Source of the DNA: Halomonas sp. M20
GTDB lineage: Bacteria; Pseudomonadota; Gammaproteobacteria; Pseudomonadales; Halomonadaceae
NCBI RefSeq assembly: GCF_020622265.1
Contig: NZ_JACNMQ010000002.1
Coordinates: forward strand, 186,001-250,000
Direction of reading: 5' to 3'
DNA: 64,000 nt
The position numbers and the translations under genes were made by a program. The notes beneath the pieces were generated by a model that was given only the letters and a program-made list of their open reading frames with translations, ran no database searches and was not told where the DNA came from. Of this stretch, positions 9,384 through 18,126 are shown in pieces; positions within the stretch are counted from its first letter, which is position 1; the number at the start of each line of letters is the position of its first letter.

Positions 9384-9387
9384 CAAA

Positions 9388-9404
9388 GCCGAGACGCGCT
9401 CGGC
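9388..9404. other. Small hairpin beside the tandem repeats
   Basis: Perfect 6-bp stem GCCGAG/CTCGGC with a 5-nt loop, between the cvpA stop codon and the 14-bp repeats. There is no U tract. A message-stabilising or attenuating role is possible but unproven. Confidence 0.5.
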
Positions 9405-9420
9405 CTACACCGTAACCCCG

Positions 9421-9984
9421 TTATCGGGGGTCGTCTTCAGGCGATCCAAACGGTAACGCGGTGGGCACTGACAGAGAGCGTAACTCGTCTTCGGCCTGTG
9501 GAACATACTGTTTCCAGTCGGGGATGCGCGCCATCGTCCAATCTCTCAACCCTTCAAAAGCAGGCCGCAACTCTGCCTGCTGCCAGGCCTGTAACTGCAC
9601 CAGTGGCGTCAAGGTGATCACGACCGTGGCCACTACCAGAATAGCGCCGCCTCGCAGCGTTCCGAAACCGGCGCCTGCCAGGCGATTGAAAAACCCCAGT
9701 CCCACCCACTCGACGGCGGCCTGCACCAGACGAATGATGATCCCGCACACTACAACCACCAGGAGAATGATCAGCACGAATGCCGCTATCAGACGCACAT
9801 CCGGGTGATCGATGACGCCTGTCAGCCTATCCGCAACCGGCTGAGCGAACATCCGTGAGGCTATCAGCGCAAGTATCCAGGAACCCAGGCCTAGTGCCTC
9901 TCTCACCAACCCGCGGGTAAAGCCCGCCAGCATCGAAACTGTCAGAATGGCTAAAAATACCCAATCCAACCAGGTCAGTGTCAC
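9421..9984 (-). CDS. cvpA: CvpA family membrane protein
   Basis: Inner-membrane protein with four hydrophobic helices, named for colicin V production and commonly found before purF; its molecular role is not settled. The GTG start at 9984 overlaps the stop codon of the SPOR gene (GTGA-type junction) behind a GGGGCAGGA ribosome site; 187 residues. The N-terminal LTWLDWVFLAILTVSMLAGFT and the FTRGLVREAL loop are family hallmarks. A hydrophilic tail follows after about residue 130. The overlap points to translational coupling with the upstream gene. Confidence 0.93.
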   Translation of the reverse strand: MTLTWLDWVFLAILTVSMLAGFTRGLVREALGLGSWILALIASRMFAQPVADRLTGVIDHPDVRLIAAFVLIILLVVVVCGIIIRLVQAAVEWVGLGFFNRLAGAGFGTLRGGAILVVATVVITLTPLVQLQAWQQAELRPAFEGLRDWTMARIPDWKQYVPQAEDELRSLSVPTALPFGSPEDDPR

Positions 9985-10676
9985 TCCTGCCCCCGAAGCC
10001 GAATCAACAAGCCTTGTATGTTGGCTTTCTGCTTGAGTTCGGTACGTGCCTTCTCCCCTGCCTCCGAGGAGGTGAATGGCCCGACGTACACCGTGGTCAA
10101 CTCATTGTCCCGGGCACGGCTGAAGGCATTGAACCCTTTTGCCTCGAGATCGGCCTGAAAACTTTGCGCGTTACCCGGTTCACCAAAACTGCCTGCCTGA
10201 ACGGCCCAGTCGCCCTGTGTCGCCTTGGCCGTTTCCTGCTGGTCACTCTCCTGGGGTTGAGCCTTTTCGCTCTCTGGGAGCTTTGCACGCTCCTGATTAC
10301 GATTTGCAAGCTCCGCAATAGGATCGGAGCGGGTTTCGGGCTCGGCTATCTGCTGGGTGGGCTTTTGCGGGGAGGTCCGCTGCCTGGCGCGCTGCACCTC
10401 TTCAGGCTCGACTCTATCGACCGACGACGAGGTCCCACTGGGTGATCCGGACGTATCGTCACGCATTCGAGGCATCTGGATCTGCCCCAGGCTTGCCGGT
10501 GGCTTTGGTTCAGCCACCTCCTTGCGCTCGACCTCAACCGGCTTTTCAAGGGTCAAAGTAGGCTCGGGTTGCATTTCCCGGGACGGTGGATCGTCAAACA
10601 ACATGGGGATGAAGATCACAGCCAACGCCAACAAGATCACTGCGCCGCTGATACGCTCGCGCATGCCATATTTCAT
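9981..10676 (-). CDS. SPOR-domain protein (DedD-like)
   Basis: Probable division-associated inner-membrane protein that binds denuded septal peptidoglycan. 231 residues: short cytoplasmic N-terminus, one helix (about residues 10-27), a long Pro/Glu/Gln-rich linker (30-155), and a C-terminal SPOR domain (about 158-228) with WAVQAGSFGEPGNAQSFQ and TTVYVGPFTSSEAG. The ATG overlaps the folC stop (ATGA), with GGAGGAAAAC inside folC as the ribosome site. E. coli has the same folC-dedD-cvpA-purF order, which supports the DedD assignment. Confidence 0.9.
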   Translation of the reverse strand: MKYGMRERISGAVILLALAVIFIPMLFDDPPSREMQPEPTLTLEKPVEVERKEVAEPKPPASLGQIQMPRMRDDTSGSPSGTSSSVDRVEPEEVQRARQRTSPQKPTQQIAEPETRSDPIAELANRNQERAKLPESEKAQPQESDQQETAKATQGDWAVQAGSFGEPGNAQSFQADLEAKGFNAFSRARDNELTTVYVGPFTSSEAGEKARTELKQKANIQGLLIRLRGQE

Positions 10677-11998
10677 GTTTTCCTCCTGGAGGTAGATGCT
10701 GGCTCCGGATCGACTTGCGAGTTTCGCGCATCATACCAGCCAAGCACGTCGGCGACGGTGAAGAAAGAACCGCACACCAGCGCCTCGTCATTGTCTTTGA
10801 GTATACCAAGCAACCATTCAGCACCGGCTCGAGGCGAATCAGCCCGGTGCAGTACCCTTTGCGCATGATTTTCGAGCAGCGTCGCAAGGGAGGCGCTATC
10901 CCGGCCTCGCTCACCCTCGAGGCTTACCGCCACCCAGGCATCCACCTGAGGAGCCAGCGCTTCGATGACGGCACTGGCGTCCTTGTCCGCCAGCATCCCG
11001 AGTAGCGCAATACGCCGGCCGAGAGGCTCGCGCTCCGCCAGCCTTGCGCACACATATTCCGCGGCCTGAGAGTTGTGGGCCACATCCAGGCACCAGTTGC
11101 CTAGCCACTGCATGCGCCCAGGCAGGAATATTCCGCTGAACCCCCGGCGACAGGTTTCGCCATCGAGCTTGATGCCAGCAAGTGCCAGCGCTTGCAGCGC
11201 ACTGGCGGCGTTATCCAGCGGCAATCCAGGGTCCGGCAGCTCTTCGAAGGTCAGCGAATTGCCTTCACCGTCGCGCCCCTGCCAGCACCAGCCAGTATCC
11301 GGTCCTTGACGATGGTGAGAAAAATCACACCCCAGCCCATGAACGCCGGCGCCCAGTTCCAGTGCCGTTCGATAGACGCTGGCGGGCAATGAGTGGCTAC
11401 CCAGTACTGCCGGGCAAGCACGCCTTAGAATGCCGGCCTTCTCGCGGCCGATACCTTCGATATCGGTGCCCAGGAAGGCCGCGTGATCCTGACCGATAGT
11501 GGTGATGATCGCCACGTTCGCATCGATGATATTGACCGCATCGAGACGCCCGCCGAGGCCGATTTCCAGAATTGCTATTTGGGGCGCGCGCTCGGCAATC
11601 GCCCAGAAGGCCGCCAGGGTACCGACTTCGAAGTAGGTCAGGCTAATGGGCTTGGACGATAGGCGCGCCGCCTCGACCCGTTCGAAGCCCTCGACCAATA
11701 GCTCATCAGGGGCCTCGGCTCCGTCAAATCGCAAACGCTCGTTGTAGCGCAGTAGATGAGGAGAGGTATAGGTGGCCGTGGACAAACCGTGAGCGCGAGC
11801 CAAACTGTCGAGCATGGCGACGGTCGAGCCTTTGCCATTGGTGCCCGCTACGCTGATGACACGCTCGGCAAGAGGGGCATCGGTCAGCCCCATCCGGCCT
11901 GCAACCTCGGCCACCCTCTCGAGACCAAGATCGATGCTGACCGGATGCTCCTGCTCGAGTCGCACCAGCCATTCAGCCAGTGTCAGACTAGCGCGCAT
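10673..11998 (-). CDS. folC: Bifunctional dihydrofolate/folylpolyglutamate synthase
   Basis: Adds glutamate to dihydropteroate and extends folate polyglutamates, using ATP. 441 residues. The ATP-binding loop ISVAGTNGKGSTVAML (about 48-63) and the Mur-ligase-like ILEIGLGGRLDAVN and LDVAHNSQAAEY motifs are all seen. The start codon follows the accD stop with no gap (TGA-ATG), and its own stop overlaps the next gene, so the group is translationally coupled. Length is usual for the family. Confidence 0.96.
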   Translation of the reverse strand: MRASLTLAEWLVRLEQEHPVSIDLGLERVAEVAGRMGLTDAPLAERVISVAGTNGKGSTVAMLDSLARAHGLSTATYTSPHLLRYNERLRFDGAEAPDELLVEGFERVEAARLSSKPISLTYFEVGTLAAFWAIAERAPQIAILEIGLGGRLDAVNIIDANVAIITTIGQDHAAFLGTDIEGIGREKAGILRRACPAVLGSHSLPASVYRTALELGAGVHGLGCDFSHHRQGPDTGWCWQGRDGEGNSLTFEELPDPGLPLDNAASALQALALAGIKLDGETCRRGFSGIFLPGRMQWLGNWCLDVAHNSQAAEYVCARLAEREPLGRRIALLGMLADKDASAVIEALAPQVDAWVAVSLEGERGRDSASLATLLENHAQRVLHRADSPRAGAEWLLGILKDNDEALVCGSFFTVADVLGWYDARNSQVDPEPASTSRRKT

Positions 11999-12949
11999 TC
12001 AGCGTTCAACGTCCTGAGGCGCTTCCTCTTCGAGAGGCAGCTCTTCCTGCAGCTCGTTCGTTTCTTCGCCAGGTTCCACGGGTATGCCAAGCACGGGCTG
12101 GTGGGTCAGCTTGCGCAATATGCCACCGACACGTTCGCGCATTTCCTGGCGATGAACGATCATGTCCACTGTGCCATGTTCGAGCAGAAACTCACTGCGC
12201 TGAAAGCCTTCCGGCAACTGCTCGCGCACGGTCTGTTCGATGACGCGAGGTCCGGCGAAACCGATCAAGGCATTGGGCTCGGCAATATTGAGATCGCCCA
12301 GCATGGCTAGGGATGCCGAAACACCGCCGAACACCGGGTCGGTCAGCACGGAGATATAGGGCGTTCCCGCCTGCTTGAGCTGTTCAAGAGCGGCGGAGGT
12401 CTTGGCCATCTGCATCAATGAGAACAGGGCTTCCTGCATGCGCGCGCCACCGGAAGCGGCAAAACAGATGAAAGGGATGTTCTCATCCAGGGCCAGGCGC
12501 GCAGCGCGAACGAACTTTTCGCCGACCACCGCCCCCATGGAGCCCCCCATGAAGGTGAACTCGAAGGATACGACCACTACCGGCAGCCCGCCGAGCATGC
12601 CCCGCATAGCTACCAAGGCATCATTCTCGCCGGTTTCCTTTTGGGCCGCGGCGAGACGATCGCGATATTTCTTGGAATCCCGGAACTTGAGGCGATCGAC
12701 AGGCTGCAGATCCGTCGCGATCTCCTCACGCCCCTCCTCGTCCAGAAACCAGTCCAGACGTTTGCGAGCGGTCAAGCGCAGATGATGATCACACTTGGGA
12801 CAAACGTCCTGGTGCCGTTCCAGTTCGGGAAGATAAAGCACTGCGTCACACTTGGGACACTTGCGCCACAGACCATCCGGCACGCTGGTGCGCCGATCAT
12901 TGCGCTGAATGCGTCCCATGGACGGCACGATCTTGTCTAGCCAACTCAT
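11999..12949 (-). CDS. accD: Acetyl-CoA carboxylase, carboxyltransferase subunit beta
   Basis: Zinc-containing beta half of the carboxyltransferase that makes malonyl-CoA for fatty acid synthesis, partner of AccA (not in the window). 316 residues. The N-terminal four-cysteine zinc ribbon is complete: CPKCDAVLY, then VCPKCDHH sixteen residues on. The crotonase-like core shows [13 protein letters not shown] and [10 protein letters not shown]. The acidic tail after about residue 290 is typical of halophile-leaning proteins. The order accD-folC is conserved in gammaproteobacteria. The ribosome site before the ATG is weak. Confidence 0.97.
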   Translation of the reverse strand: MSWLDKIVPSMGRIQRNDRRTSVPDGLWRKCPKCDAVLYLPELERHQDVCPKCDHHLRLTARKRLDWFLDEEGREEIATDLQPVDRLKFRDSKKYRDRLAAAQKETGENDALVAMRGMLGGLPVVVVSFEFTFMGGSMGAVVGEKFVRAARLALDENIPFICFAASGGARMQEALFSLMQMAKTSAALEQLKQAGTPYISVLTDPVFGGVSASLAMLGDLNIAEPNALIGFAGPRVIEQTVREQLPEGFQRSEFLLEHGTVDMIVHRQEMRERVGGILRKLTHQPVLGIPVEPGEETNELQEELPLEEEAPQDVER

Positions 12950-13042
12950 GGTAAAGAAGTTTCCGTTTTGCTGCTGTTAACGATACCCGAAAGCCATGCC
13001 TGCTCGGTATGCCACTCGGATCTTGAATCAAAGAGCTTGCCT

Positions 13043-13074
13043 GGATTCTATCGAAGGGCATCCGGCTAGAATCC
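13043..13074. other. Inverted repeat in the trpA-accD gap
   Basis: Perfect 8-bp arms GGATTCTA (13043-13050) and TAGAATCC (13067-13074) with a 16-nt spacer, in the 136-bp region after trpA and before accD. It could be an operator or part of an accD promoter, since TAGAAT resembles a -10 box. There is no U tract for a terminator. Confidence 0.4.
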
Positions 13075-13085
13075 TCTGCCTGGCG

Positions 13086-13889
13086 TCAGGCATCCAGGGC
13101 TTCACGCATGTCGCTCAGTATTCTTTTGAGTTCTTCCTTGGCACGCTCGGGACGCTCGCAGTTGTCCGCGATACGCGAAACCAAGGCGCTGCCGACGATT
13201 ACCCCATCGGCTACCTGACCTACCGCAGCAGCGGTTTCGCCATCACGGATGCCGAAACCGACGCACAAGGGAATCGACGTCAATTGGCGCAGCGACTCGA
13301 GTTGATGATTGATACTGCCTACATCGAGGGTGGCGGCACCGGTCACGCCCTTGAGCGAGACGTAATAGAGATAGCCTTCGCCATGATCGCAGATGGTAGC
13401 AGCTCGTTCTTTCGAGGTAGTCGGCGCCACCAGGAAAATCGAGTGCAGGTGATGTTCCTTGAACAGCGGCGCTATTTCATCGGCCTCTTCCGGCGGCATA
13501 TCCACCACCAACACGCCGTCGACACCTGAAGCGTTGGCCTGCTCGGCAAACGCTTGCAACCCCATACGTTCCAGGGGATTGAGGTAGCCCATCAATACCA
13601 CCGGAGTCTCGTTATCCTGCTGGCGGAACTCCTCTACCATGGCAAGAATATGGGTCAAGCGGACATTGTACTTGAGCGCTCGTTCACAGGCTTTCTGGAT
13701 CACCGGCCCATCCGCCATGGGATCGGAAAACGGCATGCCGAGTTCGATCACATCCGCTCCGGCCTCGACCAGGGCATGCATGAACCCGACGGTATGCTCC
13801 GGAGCCGGGTCCCCCGCGGTAATAAAGGGAATCAGAGCGGTACGCTTCTGCTCCTTGAGGGTAGCGAAGCGTTGGTCAATACGATTCAT
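13086..13889 (-). CDS. trpA: Tryptophan synthase alpha chain
   Basis: TIM-barrel subunit that cleaves indole-3-glycerol phosphate to indole, which is channelled to TrpB. 267 residues, normal length. Catalytic Glu in [17 protein letters not shown] and catalytic Asp in [15 protein letters not shown] are present, as is the phosphate-binding VGFGIRDGE. The ribosome site AAGGGG overlaps the trpB stop region 9 bp upstream. It is the last gene of the trpF-trpB-trpA run. Confidence 0.97.
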   Translation of the reverse strand: MNRIDQRFATLKEQKRTALIPFITAGDPAPEHTVGFMHALVEAGADVIELGMPFSDPMADGPVIQKACERALKYNVRLTHILAMVEEFRQQDNETPVVLMGYLNPLERMGLQAFAEQANASGVDGVLVVDMPPEEADEIAPLFKEHHLHSIFLVAPTTSKERAATICDHGEGYLYYVSLKGVTGAATLDVGSINHQLESLRQLTSIPLCVGFGIRDGETAAAVGQVADGVIVGSALVSRIADNCERPERAKEELKRILSDMREALDA

Positions 13890-13898
13890 TCTTACCCC

Positions 13899-15113
13899 TT
13901 AAAATTCGACGCCATCAATTTTGGCCACCGTCAAAATATCCTTGTCGCCACGCCCGGACAGATTGACGACGATGTGCTGATCGGTGCGCATGGTCGGCGC
14001 GATCACCTTGGCATGAGCCAAGGCGTGAGCGGATTCCAATGCTGGCATGATGCCTTCGACATGGGTGAGCTCACGAAAAGCCTCGAGCACTTCCTTGTCA
14101 TTGGCCGCGACATACTCCACGCGACCGACATCTTTCCACAGCGCATGTTCCGGCCCGACACCCGGGTAGTCGAGGCCTGCCGAGATGGAATGCGTTTCGA
14201 GTACCTGCCCCCCTTCGTCGGACATCAGGTAGGTGCGGTTGCCGTGCAATACGCCTCGGGGGGCATTGGCGCTCAACGGCGCCGCATGGCGGCCGGTTTC
14301 GACACCGTCACCGCCGGCTTCGACACCGATCATGTGTACGCCTTCATCCTCGACAAAGGGATAGAACAGACCCAGCGCGTTGGAGCCGCCACCGACACAG
14401 GCAATCAGTGTATCCGGCAAACGACCGATCTGATCGAGAGACTGCTTGCGGGCTTCGCGTCCGACCACCGCATTGAAGTCGCGTACCAGCAGCGGATAAG
14501 GGTGCGGCCCGGCCACGGTACCGATGATGTAGAAGGTATCGTCGACATTGGTGACCCAGTCGCGCAACGCCTCGTTCATCGCGTCCTTCAGGGTACGCGA
14601 GCCAGACTCCACGGGAATGACGTTGGCGCCCAGCAGGTGCATGCGATAGACGTTGAGCTTTTGGCGCTGCACATCCTCAGCACCCATGTAGACGTCGCAC
14701 TTGAGCCCCAGGCGCGCCGCCACCGTGGCAGTGGCGACCCCATGCTGTCCGGCCCCGGTCTCGGCGATGACCCGCGGCTTGCCGCCCTTCTTTGCCAGCA
14801 GCGCCTGGCCAATGGTGTTGTTCACCTTGTGAGCGCCGGTGTGGTTGAGATCTTCGCGCTTGAGCCAGATCTGCGCACCGCCAAGCTGGCGCGACCACCG
14901 TTCGGCGTGATACAGCGGCGAGGGACGGCCAACATAGTGCGCCAGGTCATGGTCGAATTCCGCCTGAAAATCCGGGTCATCGCGAAGACTCATGTAGGTC
15001 TTCTCCAGATCTTCCAGCGCGAAGCTCAGGGTCTCCGAAACGAACCGACCACCATAGGGGCCGAAATGGCCACGGGCATCGGGTAGTCGGGTCAGGTCGC
15101 TGAACGTGGTCAC
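13899..15113 (-). CDS. trpB: Tryptophan synthase beta chain
   Basis: PLP enzyme that condenses indole with serine to make tryptophan. The GTG at 15113 is chosen because AAGAGG lies 8 nt upstream and because it gives the usual N-terminus [22 protein letters not shown]; a GTG at 15161 is less likely. 404 residues. The PLP lysine lies in [15 protein letters not shown], and the phosphate-binding loop GGGSNALG is complete. It sits 54 bp after trpF; that gap carries a 13-bp tandem duplication. Confidence 0.97.
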   Translation of the reverse strand: MTTFSDLTRLPDARGHFGPYGGRFVSETLSFALEDLEKTYMSLRDDPDFQAEFDHDLAHYVGRPSPLYHAERWSRQLGGAQIWLKREDLNHTGAHKVNNTIGQALLAKKGGKPRVIAETGAGQHGVATATVAARLGLKCDVYMGAEDVQRQKLNVYRMHLLGANVIPVESGSRTLKDAMNEALRDWVTNVDDTFYIIGTVAGPHPYPLLVRDFNAVVGREARKQSLDQIGRLPDTLIACVGGGSNALGLFYPFVEDEGVHMIGVEAGGDGVETGRHAAPLSANAPRGVLHGNRTYLMSDEGGQVLETHSISAGLDYPGVGPEHALWKDVGRVEYVAANDKEVLEAFRELTHVEGIMPALESAHALAHAKVIAPTMRTDQHIVVNLSGRGDKDILTVAKIDGVEF

Positions 15114-15128
15114 GAAAGATACCTCTTG

Positions 15129-15154
15129 GGGTCGCTTGTGAGGGTCGCTTGTGA
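15129..15154. repeat. Perfect 13-bp tandem duplication upstream of trpB
   Basis: GGGTCGCTTGTGA is repeated head to tail (15129-15141, 15142-15154) in the trpF-trpB gap, 15 bp before the trpB start. It looks like a recent slippage event. It lies outside the likely ribosome site. Confidence 0.85.
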
Positions 15155-15167
15155 GAGCCACTTTGGC

Positions 15168-15812
15168 TCAAGACTGTTGAGCGAGAAATACGTGATCGAT
15201 GAATGCACGAATCCGGGTTGGTTCCTTGATGCCGCGAGAGTGCTCGACGCCTCCCGAAACATCTACCGCATAGGGGCGAACCGCACGAATAGCCTCGCCG
15301 ACATTGGTTGCGGTAAGACCACCGGCGAGAATAACAGGTTTTGCAAGCGTTGCGGGAATACGTGACCAATCGAAGGTGTCGCCGGTGCCTCCGGGCACCC
15401 CCGGTTTATAAGCATCGAGCAGCAAGCCGCGGGATTCGGCATAACGCTCGGCGGCCTCATGAAGATCGAGCCCATCGCGCATGCGCAGTGCCTTGATCCA
15501 GGGGCGTGCCGCTTGGGCACAGAGTGTCGGCGTTTCATCGCCATGATACTGCACCAGATCCAGGTGCGCTTCGCACCGATGAACGAACTCAGGGCATTGA
15601 TCGACGAACAAGCCCACTCGGGTGACAAACGCCGGCACACGGGCGGCGAGCTGCGCCAGGCGCTCCTCGTCGATTGCGCGCTGACTGCCCGGCCACAACA
15701 CGAACCCCAGCGCATCCGCGCCGGCGGCCACCGCCGCATCAATGTCTTCTTCCCGGGTCAGGCCGCAGATCTTGACCCGAGTACGGCCTATCATTGGTCC
15801 GCTCATGCTCAT
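15168..15812 (-). CDS. trpF: Phosphoribosylanthranilate isomerase
   Basis: Amadori isomerase of tryptophan synthesis, a TIM barrel of 214 residues. The catalytic Cys is in [12 protein letters not shown] and the Asp in [21 protein letters not shown] belongs to the phosphate site. The ATG overlaps the truA stop (ATGA) with GGGGAGAT just upstream, so it is translationally coupled to truA. truA-trpF adjacency is common in pseudomonads. Here trpF, trpB and trpA form one run. Confidence 0.96.
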   Translation of the reverse strand: MSMSGPMIGRTRVKICGLTREEDIDAAVAAGADALGFVLWPGSQRAIDEERLAQLAARVPAFVTRVGLFVDQCPEFVHRCEAHLDLVQYHGDETPTLCAQAARPWIKALRMRDGLDLHEAAERYAESRGLLLDAYKPGVPGGTGDTFDWSRIPATLAKPVILAGGLTATNVGEAIRAVRPYAVDVSGGVEHSRGIKEPTRIRAFIDHVFLAQQS

Positions 15813-16729
15813 ATCTCCCCGGCTGACTCGGACTCGGGTAGTCGACTGCGGTGACGCACCCGAGGACTATCGGGCAGTGTCCGCTCGCCGGTCCACTCTC
15901 CCAGAAATGCCAACAGATTGGGGCCCAGGGGCTCCTGAGGCAACGCAAATCGCTCGGCGTAGACCGAGTCGACAAAATGCAGACCACACCCTGGAGCCGT
16001 GACATTGCCCTTGGCGCGATCCCTGAGCGTCAGCAGATAAGCCAGGTAGTCGACGCTGTGCTCTCCTTTGCCCACCGCCACCAGAGCCCCGGCAATGTTG
16101 CGAATCATGTGATGCAAGAAGGCATTGGCCTGAATATCGATCACCACCAGCGGGCCGTAGCGATTGACCTCGATGAAGTGCAGATGGCGCCAGGCGGTTC
16201 TAGATTGACAGCCCGCCGCTCTGAAGCTCGAAAAATCGTGTTCGCCCACCAGCGCCTGGGCCGCCGCGTGCATACTTGGCACATCCAGCGGCTCGCGGCA
16301 CCAGGTGGCATTGGCCCGCTCCAGCACTGGGCGGCTGGGCTGGTTAAGGATCACATAACGATAACGCCGAGCCAGGGCCAGAAAGCGCGCATGAAAATCG
16401 CCTGCAACGGGCATGGCCCAACGCACAGCGATATCTCGGGGTAGATTGACATTGGCACCGTATACCCAAGCCTTGCGGCTACGCGGTACGGGCACATCGA
16501 AATGCACGATCTGGCGCGTGGCATGCACGCCGCTATCGGTACGGCCACTGCATAATACCTTGACCGGCGTCGCGGCCACCTTGCCCAGCGCATCTTCGAG
16601 CGCTGCCTGTACCGAGGGAGCCTGCTTTAGTCGCTGCCAACCACAGTAGTGGCTGCCATCGTATTCAACGCCAAGGGCCAGGCGCCCCGTTAAGGGGCGG
16701 GTTTCATCCAGGTACTCGAATAGGGGCAT
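15809..16729 (-). CDS. truA: tRNA pseudouridine(38-40) synthase
   Basis: Modifies U38-U40 in tRNA anticodon arms. 306 residues. The nucleophilic Asp is in [14 protein letters not shown], and the start region [17 protein letters not shown] is typical. [13 protein letters not shown] near the C-terminus is also conserved. Its start lies only 6 bp after the stop of the glycosyltransferase gene, whose last codons contain its ribosome site (GAGAG). It would normally follow fimV directly in related genomes. Confidence 0.96.
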   Translation of the reverse strand: MPLFEYLDETRPLTGRLALGVEYDGSHYCGWQRLKQAPSVQAALEDALGKVAATPVKVLCSGRTDSGVHATRQIVHFDVPVPRSRKAWVYGANVNLPRDIAVRWAMPVAGDFHARFLALARRYRYVILNQPSRPVLERANATWCREPLDVPSMHAAAQALVGEHDFSSFRAAGCQSRTAWRHLHFIEVNRYGPLVVIDIQANAFLHHMIRNIAGALVAVGKGEHSVDYLAYLLTLRDRAKGNVTAPGCGLHFVDSVYAERFALPQEPLGPNLLAFLGEWTGERTLPDSPRVRHRSRLPESESAGEI

Positions 16730-16735
16730 CGGCTC

Positions 16736-18022
16736 TCATCTGGTTTCTTGATAGTACAGACCATCATTGTCCCAGTGTAACGTCTCGGGAGCCAGCCGAG
16801 CTTTTTCAAGAGCGTAGATGCTCGCATTTTTGAACATGAGCACCTTGAGAGCAGTATCGAGTTGCGCCATGTCGATTTCGATGTCGCTATCAAATCCCGA
16901 GATCGTATCGTCGACCGAGCGGCACACGATAGGGTGATAAATCACCTCGCTCTGCGCGGCCAATTCGCGAAAGCATGGGGCCAGGTGATTTTCCGAGAGA
17001 AAGTCGACCACCAGCGTGCCGGGTTTACACCACACCAGATTGGTCAGCGCGGCCCCATGGGGCGCAATGATCGTCGATGCCGATGCAAACAGCGCCTGCT
17101 GCTCGCGCACGCTCAAACCATCGAGGGTCAGCACTTCGAACCCTAGCGGCTCGAGACGCTCACGCACCTGGGCCTCATTGGCAACACGCCGCCGCGGGGC
17201 ATCCGCCCGGGAAAGATAGAGCCGACGCGTAGCGGGTCGATCGATGCCGGCCCAGTTGGCCATGCCCCGTATGGCATCCGCCTGCCAGGAAGGCTGATCC
17301 TCGGAACCTTTAGGTCTAATCGGCACGACCAGCTCGTCAACGTTCAACCAGTCGTGGTCAGACAGAGGAATGACCTGATCTTCGCGAATGCCGCATAGCT
17401 CGAGAATCTGCCGTTGCCAGGAAACGCCGGTATAGGCCATGAGATAGCGCTCAGGCATTTCCGATGCCGGCAACGACTGACGTAGATACCAGATATCTGA
17501 GACAATATCGGCCCAGAAGTGATAGTAATTATTGCTGTCGGAAACGAAATTACCCAGTAGCGCCACGCGGCCGGCGAGATGTGCAGTATGACGATTCTTG
17601 CGGCGCCATTCCCGATGTTTTAGGTAGTACGCCCAGACGTACGGCGAGGCAGGCGTCTTCAACCGCCGGCGGTGCTTGTCGAAGACGATGGCTAGACGAC
17701 GATGGGGGTCCGGCGCAATCGTGGAGCTAGTGGCGTGAAGGCTCCAGACCCGGGCTTGATGAAGGCGGCAGACGCCCGGCTTGGCCACCGGCTCGACTTT
17801 CTGCCAGCAAGGCTCGTTGGCGTTTACAGGCTGCTTACCTGCCGGATATTTGCCCATTCGAGGAACGTGGGACTGATCCTGCCACGGCATACCCTTGTGG
17901 TCGGGCGCGACCGTGAAACGTTCCTCTAGCCAGTCCATTGACGAGCGAACGGCGGTATTCAGAATTTTTTTCACAGCATCCATACTTAACATTGAAAACA
18001 AAAGTTCAGATAAAGTAGACAA
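16736..18022 (-). CDS. Glycosyltransferase family 61 (DUF563) protein
   Basis: Predicted glycosyltransferase of the GT61/DUF563 type, acting in cell-surface or capsule sugar transfer elsewhere. 428 residues if the TTG at 18022 is used; ATGs at 17992 and 17983 are alternatives and none has a clear ribosome site. Family marks: NYYHFWADIVSDIWYL (about 176-191), RLYLSRADAPRRRVANE, and APHGAALTNLVWCKPGTLVV (about 332-351). No signal peptide or membrane helix is seen. It lies between fimV and truA, an unusual place, with an AT-richer 104-bp stretch upstream. Acceptor and donor sugars are unknown. Confidence 0.8.
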   Translation of the reverse strand: MSTLSELLFSMLSMDAVKKILNTAVRSSMDWLEERFTVAPDHKGMPWQDQSHVPRMGKYPAGKQPVNANEPCWQKVEPVAKPGVCRLHQARVWSLHATSSTIAPDPHRRLAIVFDKHRRRLKTPASPYVWAYYLKHREWRRKNRHTAHLAGRVALLGNFVSDSNNYYHFWADIVSDIWYLRQSLPASEMPERYLMAYTGVSWQRQILELCGIREDQVIPLSDHDWLNVDELVVPIRPKGSEDQPSWQADAIRGMANWAGIDRPATRRLYLSRADAPRRRVANEAQVRERLEPLGFEVLTLDGLSVREQQALFASASTIIAPHGAALTNLVWCKPGTLVVDFLSENHLAPCFRELAAQSEVIYHPIVCRSVDDTISGFDSDIEIDMAQLDTALKVLMFKNASIYALEKARLAPETLHWDNDGLYYQETR

Positions 18023-18126
18023 TGTTTTGCTTGGACAGCAATATCAACGATCTAGTTAAGTATGACCACATTATTGATACAGACAGGAGTAAGAGTAACG
18101 CTACCCTGGCACTGTTTACGTAGCTA

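Noticed and set aside
12996-13529. 177-codon plus-strand frame across trpA
   Set aside because: It is antisense to trpA, which has all its catalytic motifs.
13554-15086. Long plus-strand frame of 510 codons
   Set aside because: Entirely antisense to trpA and trpB; shadow frame.
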